NCBI GenBank assembly: GCA_003447535.1
Contig: DLYY01000011.1
Location: forward strand, 41,386-94,203
Direction: 5' to 3'
DNA from: Bacteroidota bacterium
GTDB taxonomy: Bacteria > Bacteroidota > Bacteroidia > Chitinophagales > UBA8649
Length of the DNA stretch: 52,818 nucleotides
Numbering within the stretch: position 1 is the stretch's first letter; the number at the start of each line of letters is the position of its first letter. Under the pieces are notes generated by a model. It saw only the letters and a list, made by a program, of their open reading frames with translations. It had not been told where the DNA came from and ran no database searches. The translations under genes and the position numbers were made by a program. Shown one piece after another: positions 1-8,482 of the stretch.

Positions 1-389
1 CTCGGGACACAACTCAAAACATTAAGGATACTCCTTATTTACTTTCTATACCCTCTAAGGGGTTAGACTCGTTATTTCATTACCAAGCATCGTCCAGTGA
101 ACATAGGGGACTATATTTTGTAACATTTTCCCTACCAAGTGATACCATAACTATACCAGACAATCTAAATATTGAAGTATTTACTGATGATGGGGGGCTC
201 TTGTTGAGTGATGTTTACAGAGAAGGGACTATATACTCGTTTTTCGGGAAACCGAGCTATGCTATATTTACTTCAGGTGATGAAGACAACTTGGTTTTGT
301 ATTATGTTGATAGAATAGCTGCACAGCTAGACTTTTTGGTCACGGAAATTCTATTAAGCACGGAAACGATAAACTTTATAAATGATTGA
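1..389 (+). CDS. C-terminal part of an unknown protein (5' end outside window)
   Basis: The reading frame is open from base 3 to the TGA at 387-389, giving at least 128 residues, so the true start lies upstream of the window. The visible part is mixed alpha/beta in character, rich in Ser, Thr and aromatic residues, with no signal, membrane segment or motif that I recognise. The stop overlaps the start of lptB by 8 bases (ATGATTGA), so the two genes are probably co-transcribed and translationally coupled. That may tie it to envelope work, but this is only positional inference. I cannot assign a function. Confidence 0.6.
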   Translation, partial: RDTTQNIKDTPYLLSIPSKGLDSLFHYQASSSEHRGLYFVTFSLPSDTITIPDNLNIEVFTDDGGLLLSDVYREGTIYSFFGKPSYAIFTSGDEDNLVLYYVDRIAAQLDFLVTEILLSTETINFIND

Positions 390-1107
390 AAGTCAAGGCC
401 TTATAAAAAGATATGGTCGTCGTATTGTTGTCGACAAGGTCGGTTTTTCTGTGAACCAAGGTGAGGTTGTAGGCCTTTTGGGCCCCAATGGTGCGGGCAA
501 GACAACGACCTTTAATATGATTGTTGGGTTGGTAAAACCCGATCAGGGATTAGTAGGGCTTAACAAGATAGATATTACCACAAAGCCCATGTACAAAAGG
601 GCTAGAATGGGTATTACCTACTTGCCACAGGAGGCTTCAGTGTATAGGCACCTTTCGGTGGAAGACAACTTAATGGCTGTTATTGAGTTTCATGTTAAAT
701 CAAAGAAGGCGCGTAGGGAAAAGTGTGAAGAATTGATTAGTGAATTTGACTTAGGCAATGTGCGCAAGACAAAAGGAGGTCTGCTTTCCGGAGGGGAGAG
801 GCGCAGGACTGAGATAGCCCGGGCACTGGCAAGTGGGCCATCTTATGTTTTGCTTGATGAGCCTTTTGCGGGAATTGATCCCATTGCCGTCGAAGCGATT
901 CAGAGAATTGTGGTCAAACTTAAGTCTTTAGGTCTAGGCGTGCTCATTACGGATCACAATGTTCAGGAAACACTGAATATTGTCGATAGGGCGTACTTAA
1001 TGCATGAGGGAAAGGTCTTTGCCGAAGGCAATCCACAACAATTAGCCGAAAACCCCTTGGCGAAAAAAATCTATCTAGGAGATCGCTTTAAGCTTCGCAA
1101 CAGCTGA
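382..1107 (+). CDS. lptB: LPS export ABC transporter ATP-binding protein LptB
   Basis: Cytoplasmic ATPase of the LptB2FG(C) machine, which extracts lipopolysaccharide from the inner membrane and pushes it along the Lpt bridge. The 241 residues are the usual LptB length. Walker A GPNGAGKT is at 34-41, the Q-loop Gln near 83, the signature LSGGE at 135-139, and Walker B YVLLDE at 155-160 followed by PFAGIDP, which is typical of LptB. The switch His lies in LITDHN. It starts inside the end of the upstream gene and ends one base before the convergent polyprenyl synthase gene. LptF, LptG and LptC are not in the window; LptD and an OstA-like protein lie about 32-38 kb downstream. Confidence 0.93.
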   Translation: MIESQGLIKRYGRRIVVDKVGFSVNQGEVVGLLGPNGAGKTTTFNMIVGLVKPDQGLVGLNKIDITTKPMYKRARMGITYLPQEASVYRHLSVEDNLMAVIEFHVKSKKARREKCEELISEFDLGNVRKTKGGLLSGGERRRTEIARALASGPSYVLLDEPFAGIDPIAVEAIQRIVVKLKSLGLGVLITDHNVQETLNIVDRAYLMHEGKVFAEGNPQQLAENPLAKKIYLGDRFKLRNS

Positions 1108-1108
1108 C

Positions 1109-2095
1109 TTACAATTTCCGCGCCATAGAATAATCGGCAAGAAGAATAAGGCTGTTTACCGCATCACTTGGTTCGAGAAAATGTAAGGAATCCTTTGCTT
1201 TTTGTGCATAAAGCAACATCTCTTGGTTGCTTGCTTCAATAGCTCCAGATTTCTTTACGTATTCAATGGTTTTTTTTCGGGCCACGCCCTTTGTTCTACT
1301 TAGACGTGCCTGTTTTTCAAGCCAACGGCGGTCATGGGGGTTGGCTAACTCATGGGCCAATATAAGAGGAAGGGTTTTCTTTCCTTCTCTAAGATCATTG
1401 CCACGTGGCTTTCCAACCTCGGCCTCTCCAAAATCAAAAAGATCATCCTTTATCTGAAAGGCCATTCCGAGATTAAGCCCATATTGATAAAGAGCCTGTC
1501 GAACGCTCTCCTGGTCTTTATGCTCCCCACTATGGGCACCAATGGCACAAGCTGCGGCTAGAAGTGCTGCGGTTTTCTTCTCAATTACCTTAAAGTAAAC
1601 CTCTTTGTTGTAACGCTCTACACGAGACCGTTCGAGTTGTATTAGTTCGCCTTTACTCATTTCTTCCACCGCGAGTGACAACTCCTTTAGCATGGAATAT
1701 GCTTCGTGGTCTACGGCTAGTTTTAATCCTGCCCCAAGGAGATAATCACCAACTAATATGGAAACCTTGCTCTTCCAAAGTGCTGGCACAGAAAACATAT
1801 GTCTTCTATGTTCTGCATGGTCAACAACATCGTCGTGGATAAGGGTGGCGGAGTGAAGAATCTCTACAAGCGCTGCTCCGATGTGGGCTTTCTCAGAAAC
1901 CACACCATGGGCGGCTTGAGCGCTGAGCAACACAAAAATTGGGCGCAGCTGCTTTCCTTTATTCTTGATCATGTATCGTAACACTCTATTAAGCAAGGGG
2001 GCGTCACTTGATATAATAGATTCAAAAACAACTTGGAATTTTTCCAGGTCTGCTTCTATTGGGCGTTTGATGTCGAGGATGGTATGGTTTTTCAA
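1109..2095 (-). CDS. Polyprenyl (long-chain isoprenyl) diphosphate synthase
   Basis: Trans-prenyltransferase that adds isopentenyl diphosphate units to an allylic diphosphate, probably making the octaprenyl or longer side chain of menaquinone. The first Asp-rich motif DDVVD is at 88-92, followed by H-A-E-H-R-R, and the second, DDLFD, is at 217-221. GKQLRP near 47-52 is the conserved IPP-binding region. At 328 residues it matches IspB/HepT-type enzymes. The exact chain length cannot be read from the sequence, so I give no symbol. It converges on lptB with one base between the stops. The idi gene at 45139-45675 would supply substrate. Confidence 0.9.
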   Translation of the reverse strand: MKNHTILDIKRPIEADLEKFQVVFESIISSDAPLLNRVLRYMIKNKGKQLRPIFVLLSAQAAHGVVSEKAHIGAALVEILHSATLIHDDVVDHAEHRRHMFSVPALWKSKVSILVGDYLLGAGLKLAVDHEAYSMLKELSLAVEEMSKGELIQLERSRVERYNKEVYFKVIEKKTAALLAAACAIGAHSGEHKDQESVRQALYQYGLNLGMAFQIKDDLFDFGEAEVGKPRGNDLREGKKTLPLILAHELANPHDRRWLEKQARLSRTKGVARKKTIEYVKKSGAIEASNQEMLLYAQKAKDSLHFLEPSDAVNSLILLADYSMARKL

Positions 2096-2164
2096 AACAC
2101 CGTTTATGTTAAAATTTAAAACAATGCCACATAAATGAAACTTTTACAAGCATTGTATAGTATA

Positions 2165-2172
2165 CAAAAGTA
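2165..2172 (-). promoter_or_regulatory. Candidate -7 box for the polyprenyl synthase gene
   Basis: On the minus strand this reads TACTTTTG, a full match to the Bacteroidota -7 consensus TAnnTTTG, 70 bases upstream of the start at 2095. The nearest upstream TTTG (2202-2199) is 26 bases away, longer than the usual spacer, so only the -7 element is supported. Confidence 0.35.
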
Positions 2173-2202
2173 CAATGTGTAGACTTTTAAAACGTGTACA
2201 AA

Positions 2203-2940
2203 ATGATAATCTCAACAAAACGTTGGGCCTACTTTATTAGTGGGGCCCTTTTAATAATGACCTCCTTTACCCTTCAGGCACAGCATGAGGTTGGTGTAAA
2301 GCTTCATACTCTAAACTTTATGGGCGACTTTGGTGGCGGTGGCGGCATGGGAACGGTTTTCCTTAAGGATGTAAATGTTCAAGCGACCACTATGGGCTTT
2401 TCCTTTGAACATAAGCGTCACTTTACTAAGGTTTTATCGTGGAAAAGCAGTATAGGAGCCTTTTCAATTCATAGTAATGATCAGTATACCCGCAACCCAT
2501 TTCGCAGAGAAAGGGATCTAAGCATGAAGGGGTCTCTTATGGAACTTACCACAGGATTAGAGGTGGATATCTTTCCAATGTCTTATTGTGTAAAACGATC
2601 ATCGGTGACCCCATATTTTGGAATAAGTGTAGGCGCGGCAGTGTCAAACATTGATATTCTTCAGAATATGTATAACGCAGAAAAATTGGAGTTAGAGCAA
2701 GAATACCTCACCGAAAGAACGCGGCAAGTCGCTCCTGTTTTCCCAATCTATCTAGGGATAAAAGCAAAGGTTGGCCCAAACTGGGTATTTTCCTCTGAGC
2801 TCAATTATAGACAGACTATTGGTGACAACTTAGATGGCTATGTGCGGCAGCAAGACGATACGTATTTTTCGGCATCAGTAGGTGTTGCCTACAATATATG
2901 CGGCCCTTCGCTTAGCCCTATTCGCTGTCCTCGATTTTAA
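2203..2940 (+). CDS. Secreted outer-membrane beta-barrel-like protein (possibly DUF6089-like)
   Basis: About 245 residues. An N-terminal signal peptide (Lys/Arg, hydrophobic stretch, cleavage after L-Q-A-Q) is followed by an export-competent chain with alternating polar/hydrophobic strands. The mature N-terminus (EVGVKLHTLNFMGDFGGGGG) resembles the small Bacteroidota porin-like families such as DUF6089, whose members carry a xVGxxxGxxNYxGD block; this is recollection, not a search. The frame also has a GTG at 2194, but the ATG at 2203 gives a cleaner signal peptide. Its last 23 bases overlap the end of ligA on the other strand. It probably folds as a barrel in the outer membrane; the substrate or role is unknown. 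Confidence 0.65.
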   Translation: MIISTKRWAYFISGALLIMTSFTLQAQHEVGVKLHTLNFMGDFGGGGGMGTVFLKDVNVQATTMGFSFEHKRHFTKVLSWKSSIGAFSIHSNDQYTRNPFRRERDLSMKGSLMELTTGLEVDIFPMSYCVKRSSVTPYFGISVGAAVSNIDILQNMYNAEKLELEQEYLTERTRQVAPVFPIYLGIKAKVGPNWVFSSELNYRQTIGDNLDGYVRQQDDTYFSASVGVAYNICGPSLSPIRCPRF

Positions 2941-5020
2941 GTATTGTGGGAATGTTGTTGTTTTGAATCCATGCGGATAGATCCTGGGTTTCAAGTATCG
3001 GAACCCCTAGATTGCGGGCCTTGTCGGCCTTGGTCCCCGCCTTGTCGCCGACAAAAACAACACTAGTGTTTTTGCTAACACTACCGCTAACCACACCGCC
3101 GTGCATTTCAACGAACTCTTTGATTTCGTTACGTGATGCGAAATCGAAACTTCCTGTAATAACTACACGTTTGGATGCCAGTAGCTCAGAAGATACAATC
3201 TCTGGGTTGCTTGCATCGCCATGGTCAAAGCAGGCACTAAGCTCTTTTAATTCTTGACAAGAATTTGAGTCATTAGAAAAATCTACAATTGATTGGCTAA
3301 CCTTTTCTCCGACATCGTGGATTTCAACCAGTTGGTCAAGCGTAAGTAGGGAGACTTCCTCAAGAGTACGAAGCTTTAAATGTTTGATGATGGCCTTGGC
3401 TGTTTGAGGCCCCACAAGGGGAATTCCAAGTGAAACAATCTGCCGCCAAAGACTTTGTTTACGGCTCGATTCAATAGAAGCAATTAACTTGTCGATTGAT
3501 TTAGGGCCAAGCCCCTCTAAGGAGACTAATCCCTCTCGGCGTTCGTACAAGGAAAAGACGTCTACCCGGGAAGTAACAAAACCCTTTTCATAGAAAAGCT
3601 TCATGATTTCCCGGCCAAACCCATCAATATCAAGTGCGGTCTTTGAAACGAAGTATTGAAGTTGCTCTAACTTTTTTGCTTGACAATGTGCATTCGGGCA
3701 CAACCAGGCAGCGGAGTCTTCTTCGCGAACAATAGGGCTATAGCAAGCTGGGCACTCCTTGGGAAATTCGACCCGCCTTCCTCGGCGTTTGCTGGTCGAC
3801 CACGAATCTTTAATGTAGGGGATAACATCACCGGCCCTCACCACGAGCAAGGTATCCCCTATGTGAAGGTTTAATCGGTCGATAAAATCTTGATTGTGAA
3901 GCGAAATGTTGCGCACAATAACTCCGTGTAGCGGCGCGGGCTGAATTTTCGCTACAGGAGTAAGCACTCCTGTTCTACCCACCTGAAAGTCCACTGCCTC
4001 TAGAACGCTTTCAACAGAGGCAGCAGTAAATTTAAATGCCGTCGCCCATTTTGGATGATGGCCTGTAGACCCTATATGGGAATGCAGACTAGTATTATTT
4101 ACCTTAATAACCAGTCCATCAATTCCAATAGGAAACGCTTCTCTTTTGTTTTTCCAATAGTCAACGACTTCTTGCAACGACTCCACGGTGTTGCTGAGCT
4201 TTATATAAGTATGTGTGGTGGGTAGTCCAATTGAATAGAGAAGTTCCATTTGTTTATTGTGGTCCTTATCTAATTTTTTTGCAGGATCTTGATTATCACA
4301 GTGAACACACTGAAAGAAAACGACTTCGAGGGGTCGCGACCGAACGGTTTGTGCGTCTTTTAATCGAAGGGAACCCGATGCGGTATTTCTACTATTTTGA
4401 AATGCATCCAATCCCTCTTCTAATCGTGATTTATTGAGTTGATCAAATGCAGCCTTACGAATATATATTTCACCCCTAAACTCGGCACGTGAGATACCAA
4501 AACGGCTTAGTGGAAGACTCAAGGGTAGATTTCTCAACGTTTTTACATTGTTTGTTACATCTTCTCCCGTTTCACCATTTCCTCTGGTTATAGCTTGCAC
4601 AAAAACATCATTTTCATAATGCACAGCGATGCTAACCCCATCAAATTTTGGCTCGATGACATAATCGGTCTGTTGGGCACCCATGTCTTCAGTGAAGCGC
4701 TTAAGGTCAGAATCGTCAAAGGCATTGGACAAAGAAAGCATTGGGTGGTTGTGCCGAACCTTATGAAACGAGTTAGTTAGGTTTTCGGTAAGCTTTTGGC
4801 TCGGTGAGTCAGCGAGTTGTTCATCTCCCAATGGAAGCTTTTCTTCCCACGCTATAAGTTGTTTAAAAAGAGCATCATAAAGCTCGTCGTCAATTACACT
4901 TTTGGATTCGATGTAATATGCCCGGTTAAGATTACTAATCAGTTTCTTAAGGTCAAGATAATCTTGGGTGGAAGGATTTACTACAGCTAGAAGGTTGTTC
5001 GTTCTTTGAAGCGGACTCAT
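2918..5020 (-). CDS. ligA: NAD+-dependent DNA ligase LigA
   Basis: Seals nicks in DNA during replication and repair using NAD+. About 700 residues, in the normal range for bacterial LigA. The adenylation motif K-F-D-G is near residue 125 (the catalytic Lys) and is followed by the R-G-N-G-x-x-G-E-D-V-T block. A four-Cys zinc finger (C-P-A-C ... C-P-N-A-H-C), helix-hairpin-helix repeats (L-G-P-K-S-I-D, H-D-V-G-E-K-V) and a C-terminal BRCT domain (R-V-V-I-T-G-S-F) follow in order. The ATG at 5020 is preferred over a GTG one codon upstream. It is the last gene of a leftward operon, 9 bases after the carbinolamine dehydratase. Its end overlaps the convergent barrel gene. Confidence 0.96.
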   Translation of the reverse strand: MSPLQRTNNLLAVVNPSTQDYLDLKKLISNLNRAYYIESKSVIDDELYDALFKQLIAWEEKLPLGDEQLADSPSQKLTENLTNSFHKVRHNHPMLSLSNAFDDSDLKRFTEDMGAQQTDYVIEPKFDGVSIAVHYENDVFVQAITRGNGETGEDVTNNVKTLRNLPLSLPLSRFGISRAEFRGEIYIRKAAFDQLNKSRLEEGLDAFQNSRNTASGSLRLKDAQTVRSRPLEVVFFQCVHCDNQDPAKKLDKDHNKQMELLYSIGLPTTHTYIKLSNTVESLQEVVDYWKNKREAFPIGIDGLVIKVNNTSLHSHIGSTGHHPKWATAFKFTAASVESVLEAVDFQVGRTGVLTPVAKIQPAPLHGVIVRNISLHNQDFIDRLNLHIGDTLLVVRAGDVIPYIKDSWSTSKRRGRRVEFPKECPACYSPIVREEDSAAWLCPNAHCQAKKLEQLQYFVSKTALDIDGFGREIMKLFYEKGFVTSRVDVFSLYERREGLVSLEGLGPKSIDKLIASIESSRKQSLWRQIVSLGIPLVGPQTAKAIIKHLKLRTLEEVSLLTLDQLVEIHDVGEKVSQSIVDFSNDSNSCQELKELSACFDHGDASNPEIVSSELLASKRVVITGSFDFASRNEIKEFVEMHGGVVSGSVSKNTSVVFVGDKAGTKADKARNLGVPILETQDLSAWIQNNNIPTILKIEDSE

Positions 5021-5029
5021 CACGTACTC

Positions 5030-5296
5030 TTATTTCGCACTCGTTAATAAGGCATTGATTTTCTCGGCTAAATCATAGTCCTTTTCCGTGATTGTATTTC
5101 CTTGGTCATGCGTTGTAAGCAGCAAGCAAACCTCATTATAGGTATTTGTAATAGTAGGGTGATGTTCGCTTTTTTCAGCAAGGAGTCCAACGCGCACAAT
5201 AAATGCTAGCGCCTCGTTAAAGTCTTCGAAGCGTTCTGTACGGACAAGCGTGTTAGCCTCATTTGTCCACCCAAGAACTACGCGGTCCAATCCCAT
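5030..5296 (-). CDS. Pterin-4a-carbinolamine dehydratase
   Basis: Dehydrates 4a-hydroxytetrahydrobiopterin formed by aromatic amino acid hydroxylases, allowing cofactor recycling. It is 88 residues, a normal length for the family. The signature E-K-S-E-H-H-P at 41-47, a Tyr and Val downstream, and the third active-site His in T-T-H-D (about 63) are all present. The ATG at 5296 lies 19 bases inside the end of the M42 peptidase gene, so it is translationally coupled in the operon. No hydroxylase is in the window, but a PTPS of the biopterin-making type is at 20680-21090, which makes a biopterin role plausible. Names in use are phhB and PCD. Confidence 0.88.
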   Translation of the reverse strand: MGLDRVVLGWTNEANTLVRTERFEDFNEALAFIVRVGLLAEKSEHHPTITNTYNEVCLLLTTHDQGNTITEKDYDLAEKINALLTSAK

Positions 5297-6339
5297 GTGT
5301 CAAGTGATTTAAGTGCTTCAACAAGCAGGTCGATACCCCCAAGAATATCATCACTATGGGCCATTTCTATCACTTGATGAATGTGTCTTGTTGGGAAAGA
5401 TATGGCACCGGCTATTGTTCCGTCTGTCGCCATCCGCTGCATTCCCGCCGTATCTGTACCACCACCTGTAAGGATTTCTAATTGGTAAGTTAGGCCAGCT
5501 TTTTCGCAGACACTTTTCATAAAGGCAACCATTCTGCGGTCACTGATGGCAGAAGTATCCATGACTTTTATTGCAACCCCTTTGCCCATGCTAGTTACAT
5601 ACTCATGTGGCAGTGCGCCTGGAAGGTCATAGGCAATGGTAGTATCCAGGCCAAAGCTAAAGCTTGGGTTAATGTGGTGTGAAGCAACAAGTGCCCCACG
5701 AAGACCAACCTCTTCTTGTACTGTAAACACACCGTATACGTCGTAAGGAACTGCTTGACCGTTAAGTTTCTCAAGAGTCTCAACCAGAGCAAAAACCGAC
5801 ACGCGATTATCAACGGACTTACAGTTTATACAATCACCCATAGTGATTAAATCACGTTCTCGTGTGATAGCATCGCCCACCGATATCAGCTTGTGTACTG
5901 CTTCACCTGGAAGCCCTGTATCAATAAAGAAATCAGAGAGTTTTGGTGCTTTGCCTCGTTCTTCAGGAGACATAACGTGGATGGGCTTAGACCCCATAAC
6001 CCCAATCACATCTTCTTTTCCATGAATTATAACGCGCTGGGCTGTTAGTGTCTTAGGATCAAACCCACCAAGAGGGTGAAAAAATATGAAGCCCTTATCA
6101 TCTATGTGCTTAACAATAAACCCTATTTCATCCATGTGTGCCGCAATCATGGCTCTTTTTTCAGATGAATTACCCTTTTTTAGGGCAATGAGATTTCCCA
6201 TCCCATCTTCATAGAGTTCATCGCAGTAGGGGGCTACCAAACCTTTAACATGATCTCTTATTCTTTTCTCAAATCCAGGAGCTCCTGGGATCTTACAAAT
6301 TTTCGCAAGGCGTTTGACATTTAACTTTTTAATACTCAT
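5278..6339 (-). CDS. M42-family metallo-aminopeptidase (glutamyl aminopeptidase / tetrahedral TET type)
   Basis: Predicted cytoplasmic dinuclear zinc aminopeptidase that trims peptides, 353 residues as in FrvX/YsdC/PepA homologues. Metal and catalytic blocks in order: A-A-H-M-D-E-I-G-F near 65-73, V-D-N-R-V-S near 180 (bridging Asp), V-Q-E-E-V-G-L-R-G-A near 210 (general base Glu), L-D-T near 232, G-G-G-T-D-T near 297, and P-T-R-H-I-H near 318. All ligand positions expected for the family are intact. It lies 18 bases downstream of pyk and overlaps the dehydratase gene. Specificity cannot be read from sequence. Confidence 0.9.
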   Translation of the reverse strand: MSIKKLNVKRLAKICKIPGAPGFEKRIRDHVKGLVAPYCDELYEDGMGNLIALKKGNSSEKRAMIAAHMDEIGFIVKHIDDKGFIFFHPLGGFDPKTLTAQRVIIHGKEDVIGVMGSKPIHVMSPEERGKAPKLSDFFIDTGLPGEAVHKLISVGDAITRERDLITMGDCINCKSVDNRVSVFALVETLEKLNGQAVPYDVYGVFTVQEEVGLRGALVASHHINPSFSFGLDTTIAYDLPGALPHEYVTSMGKGVAIKVMDTSAISDRRMVAFMKSVCEKAGLTYQLEILTGGGTDTAGMQRMATDGTIAGAISFPTRHIHQVIEMAHSDDILGGIDLLVEALKSLDTWDWTA

Positions 6340-6357
6340 AGGGTAAACTTTTTTGTT

Positions 6358-7800
6358 TTATTGAACCTTAGTTATCTTAATTGTATTGGTACGACCCTTT
6401 ATATAAAAAGGCATGCTGGCTAAGTTAACCACGAGGTCGTCGGGGGCAACAAATTCGTGAAGCTTTAAGATATGAATAACGTCTTCAATGGTTTCATCCG
6501 TTCCGGCGTTTCCATCGTAATAAAACGCATGGACACCAAATAAAAGATTAAGAGTATTTAGCAGAGGCCTGTTGTCTGTAAAAATGTATACCGGAGCCAC
6601 AGGCCGGGTGCTAGCAATCATAAATGCCGTATATCCAGACTTGGTCATTCCGATAATCGCTTTTGCTTCTACCTGTTGTGCTAAATGACATGCTGCATTA
6701 CATAGAGCATCAGACTCGTAACTCTCTGATGTGGCATTAGCTTGCCGCGACTTGTTAAAGATGTGCCCACGCGCTTCAATGCTATCTAAGATGGCGCGCA
6801 TCGTTTGTACTGTTTTTACAGGGTGTTTTCCGACAGAGGTTTCTCCACTAAGCATAACGGCATCTGCTCCGTCTAAAATGGCATTCGCAACATCGTTGAT
6901 CTCTGCGCGGGTGGGAACAGGGCTTTCAATCATTGATTCCATCATGTGGGTGGCCACAATAACAGGCTTGGCATGACGAAGACAGGTCTGGATAATGTTT
7001 TTTTGAGCCAAGGGAACCTGCTCTTGGGGAATTTCGACCCCCAAGTCTCCTCTAGCAACCATAACCCCATCGCTTGCCTCCACAATTCCTTCTAGGTTTT
7101 GTAGAGCCTCTGGCTTTTCCACTTTTGCAATTACCTTTATAAAGGAGTTAAGCTCACCAAGGCGTTTTTTAAGTCCAATCATATCATTGGCATGGCGGAC
7201 AAAGGAGAGAGCAACCCAATTAACCTCTTGCTCCATAGCAAAGACTAAGTCTACTTTGTCTTTCTCTGTTAATGTGGGCACCGAAAGGTTTGAGTCAGGG
7301 AAGTTTACCCCTTTTCGGGAGGTTAAAACGCCACCCTCAATGATGTCACAAAGCATACCACCCTCCTTAGTTTCAGCAGCTCGTATTTCTACACGGCCAT
7401 CGTTGATTAAGATGCGTTCACCAGGGAGAATATCCTTCAAAAGTGTTGGATACCTTACCGTTAAGTGTTGAATAGTGCAGGGTGCTTCGTTGGGGCTTAT
7501 GATTATCTGCTCTCCCGTGACCAATTCTATGGAACCATCGACCTCACCGATTCTAATTTTTGGTCCTTGAAGGTCACCCAAAATAGCAACATGGCTCCCG
7601 AGTTTTTGATTAAGCTTTCTGACCATTGCCATTCCTTCTTTATGGAAGCTATAGTCCCCATGGCTAAAATTAAAGCGCACAACGCTTAAGCCGGATAATA
7701 TTAACTCTTCAAGAATGGCCTCGTCAGCAATAGAGGGGCCGTATGTAGCTACAATTTTAGCTTTTGTTATAGGGGTTGTTTTCATGGTTGTTTTCTGCAA
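6358..7800 (-). CDS. pyk: Pyruvate kinase
   Basis: Last step of glycolysis: phosphoenolpyruvate + ADP to pyruvate + ATP. About 475-480 residues. It contains N-F-S-H-G (about 43-47), the substrate/cation segment I-A-K-V-E-K-P with the catalytic Lys, the M-V-A-R-G-D-L-G-V-E block, and M-L-S-G-E-T-S-V-G-K. A C-terminal regulatory domain is present. Two starts are possible, at 7800 and at 7785; the second, M-K-T-T-P, is closer to homologues. Both lie inside the end of the upstream IPExxxVDY gene, so the pair is coupled. The IPExxxVDY - pyk order is a recurrent Bacteroidota arrangement. Confidence 0.95.
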   Translation of the reverse strand: MQKTTMKTTPITKAKIVATYGPSIADEAILEELILSGLSVVRFNFSHGDYSFHKEGMAMVRKLNQKLGSHVAILGDLQGPKIRIGEVDGSIELVTGEQIIISPNEAPCTIQHLTVRYPTLLKDILPGERILINDGRVEIRAAETKEGGMLCDIIEGGVLTSRKGVNFPDSNLSVPTLTEKDKVDLVFAMEQEVNWVALSFVRHANDMIGLKKRLGELNSFIKVIAKVEKPEALQNLEGIVEASDGVMVARGDLGVEIPQEQVPLAQKNIIQTCLRHAKPVIVATHMMESMIESPVPTRAEINDVANAILDGADAVMLSGETSVGKHPVKTVQTMRAILDSIEARGHIFNKSRQANATSESYESDALCNAACHLAQQVEAKAIIGMTKSGYTAFMIASTRPVAPVYIFTDNRPLLNTLNLLFGVHAFYYDGNAGTDETIEDVIHILKLHEFVAPDDLVVNLASMPFYIKGRTNTIKITKVQ

Positions 7801-8173
7801 TTATATTTTGTAAAAGAGGATATTGACCAATCTCTCCAAGCCCCTTAATCATTGCGATATTATCAATAGTTTTTAATTGATTTATACACGTATTAATCAA
7901 AATGGGATCTTGAAATTGAAAATATAAAACAAAATCAAAAGGCTTGGCAAAGCCGAGTAAAAACTGGCGATGTCGCTTATTGGTCAACAAATAGATCCCG
8001 CGTTGTACCTGAAAGTCGAATTGTCCAAACACAGTGTAGGGTATGCTGTTCAGCTCTCCTGGCGCTTCATCTTTTAATCTAAGCACCTCGCAATGCCAAG
8101 AGCTATTTAGGTGAAAGGCAATTTGGTAGTCTGGTAAAGCAGAGCTTATTCCATAAACGTCATTATCTGTCAT
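7757..8173 (-). CDS. IPExxxVDY-family protein upstream of pyruvate kinase
   Basis: A 138-residue protein from the ATG at 8173 (a TTG at 8182 would add three residues). The family is small, cytoplasmic, restricted to Bacteroidota and usually sits just before pyk, as here; its function is not established. The chain fits the family layout: an early Y-Q-I-A-F-H-L-N segment, a Y-T-V-F-G-Q-F-D-F strand, and a late L-G-F-A-K-P-F-D-F-V-L-Y-F stretch where the name-giving I-P-E-x-x-x-V-D-Y would be. The motif itself is degenerate, so the assignment rests partly on context. It is the first gene of the operon running to ligA. Confidence 0.7.
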   Translation of the reverse strand: MTDNDVYGISSALPDYQIAFHLNSSWHCEVLRLKDEAPGELNSIPYTVFGQFDFQVQRGIYLLTNKRHRQFLLGFAKPFDFVLYFQFQDPILINTCINQLKTIDNIAMIKGLGEIGQYPLLQNIIAENNHENNPYNKS

Positions 8174-8221
8174 ATCCCACAAATGTTTTTAGGAATTAAT
8201 TATGTTTTTCTAAAAACCACG

Positions 8222-8229
8222 TATTTTTG
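8222..8229 (+). promoter_or_regulatory. Candidate -7 box for acpP-fabF-rnc
   Basis: TATTTTTG matches TAnnTTTG exactly and ends 17 bases before the acpP ATG, giving a predicted leader of roughly 10 bases. I see no good -33 TTG at the usual distance, so only the -7 element is claimed. Confidence 0.5.
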
Positions 8230-8245
8230 ACCAAAATTTAAAATT

Positions 8246-8482
8246 ATGTCATCAATTAAAGATAGAGTAATTCAAATCATTGTTGAGAAGTTAGGTGTAG
8301 ATGCTAGCGAAGCTACAGAACAAGCGAGCTTTACCAAGGATTTAAATGCAGACTCTCTGGATACCGTAGAATTAATCATGGAGTTTGAAAAGGAGTTTAA
8401 CATCTCTATTCCAGATGAGCAGGCAGAGAGTATTGCCACTGTGAATGATGCAATCCAGTATTTGGAAGCAAACGCTAAATGA
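8246..8482 (+). CDS. acpP: Acyl carrier protein
   Basis: Carries growing acyl chains on a 4'-phosphopantetheine arm in type II fatty acid synthesis. It is 78 residues, acidic and helical. The attachment site D-S-L has Ser37 in the family context L-N-A-D-S-L-D-T-V-E. It overlaps fabF by four bases (ATGA), the classic acpP-fabF pairing, and is the first gene of acpP-fabF-rnc. Confidence 0.97.
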   Translation: MSSIKDRVIQIIVEKLGVDASEATEQASFTKDLNADSLDTVELIMEFEKEFNISIPDEQAESIATVNDAIQYLEANAK

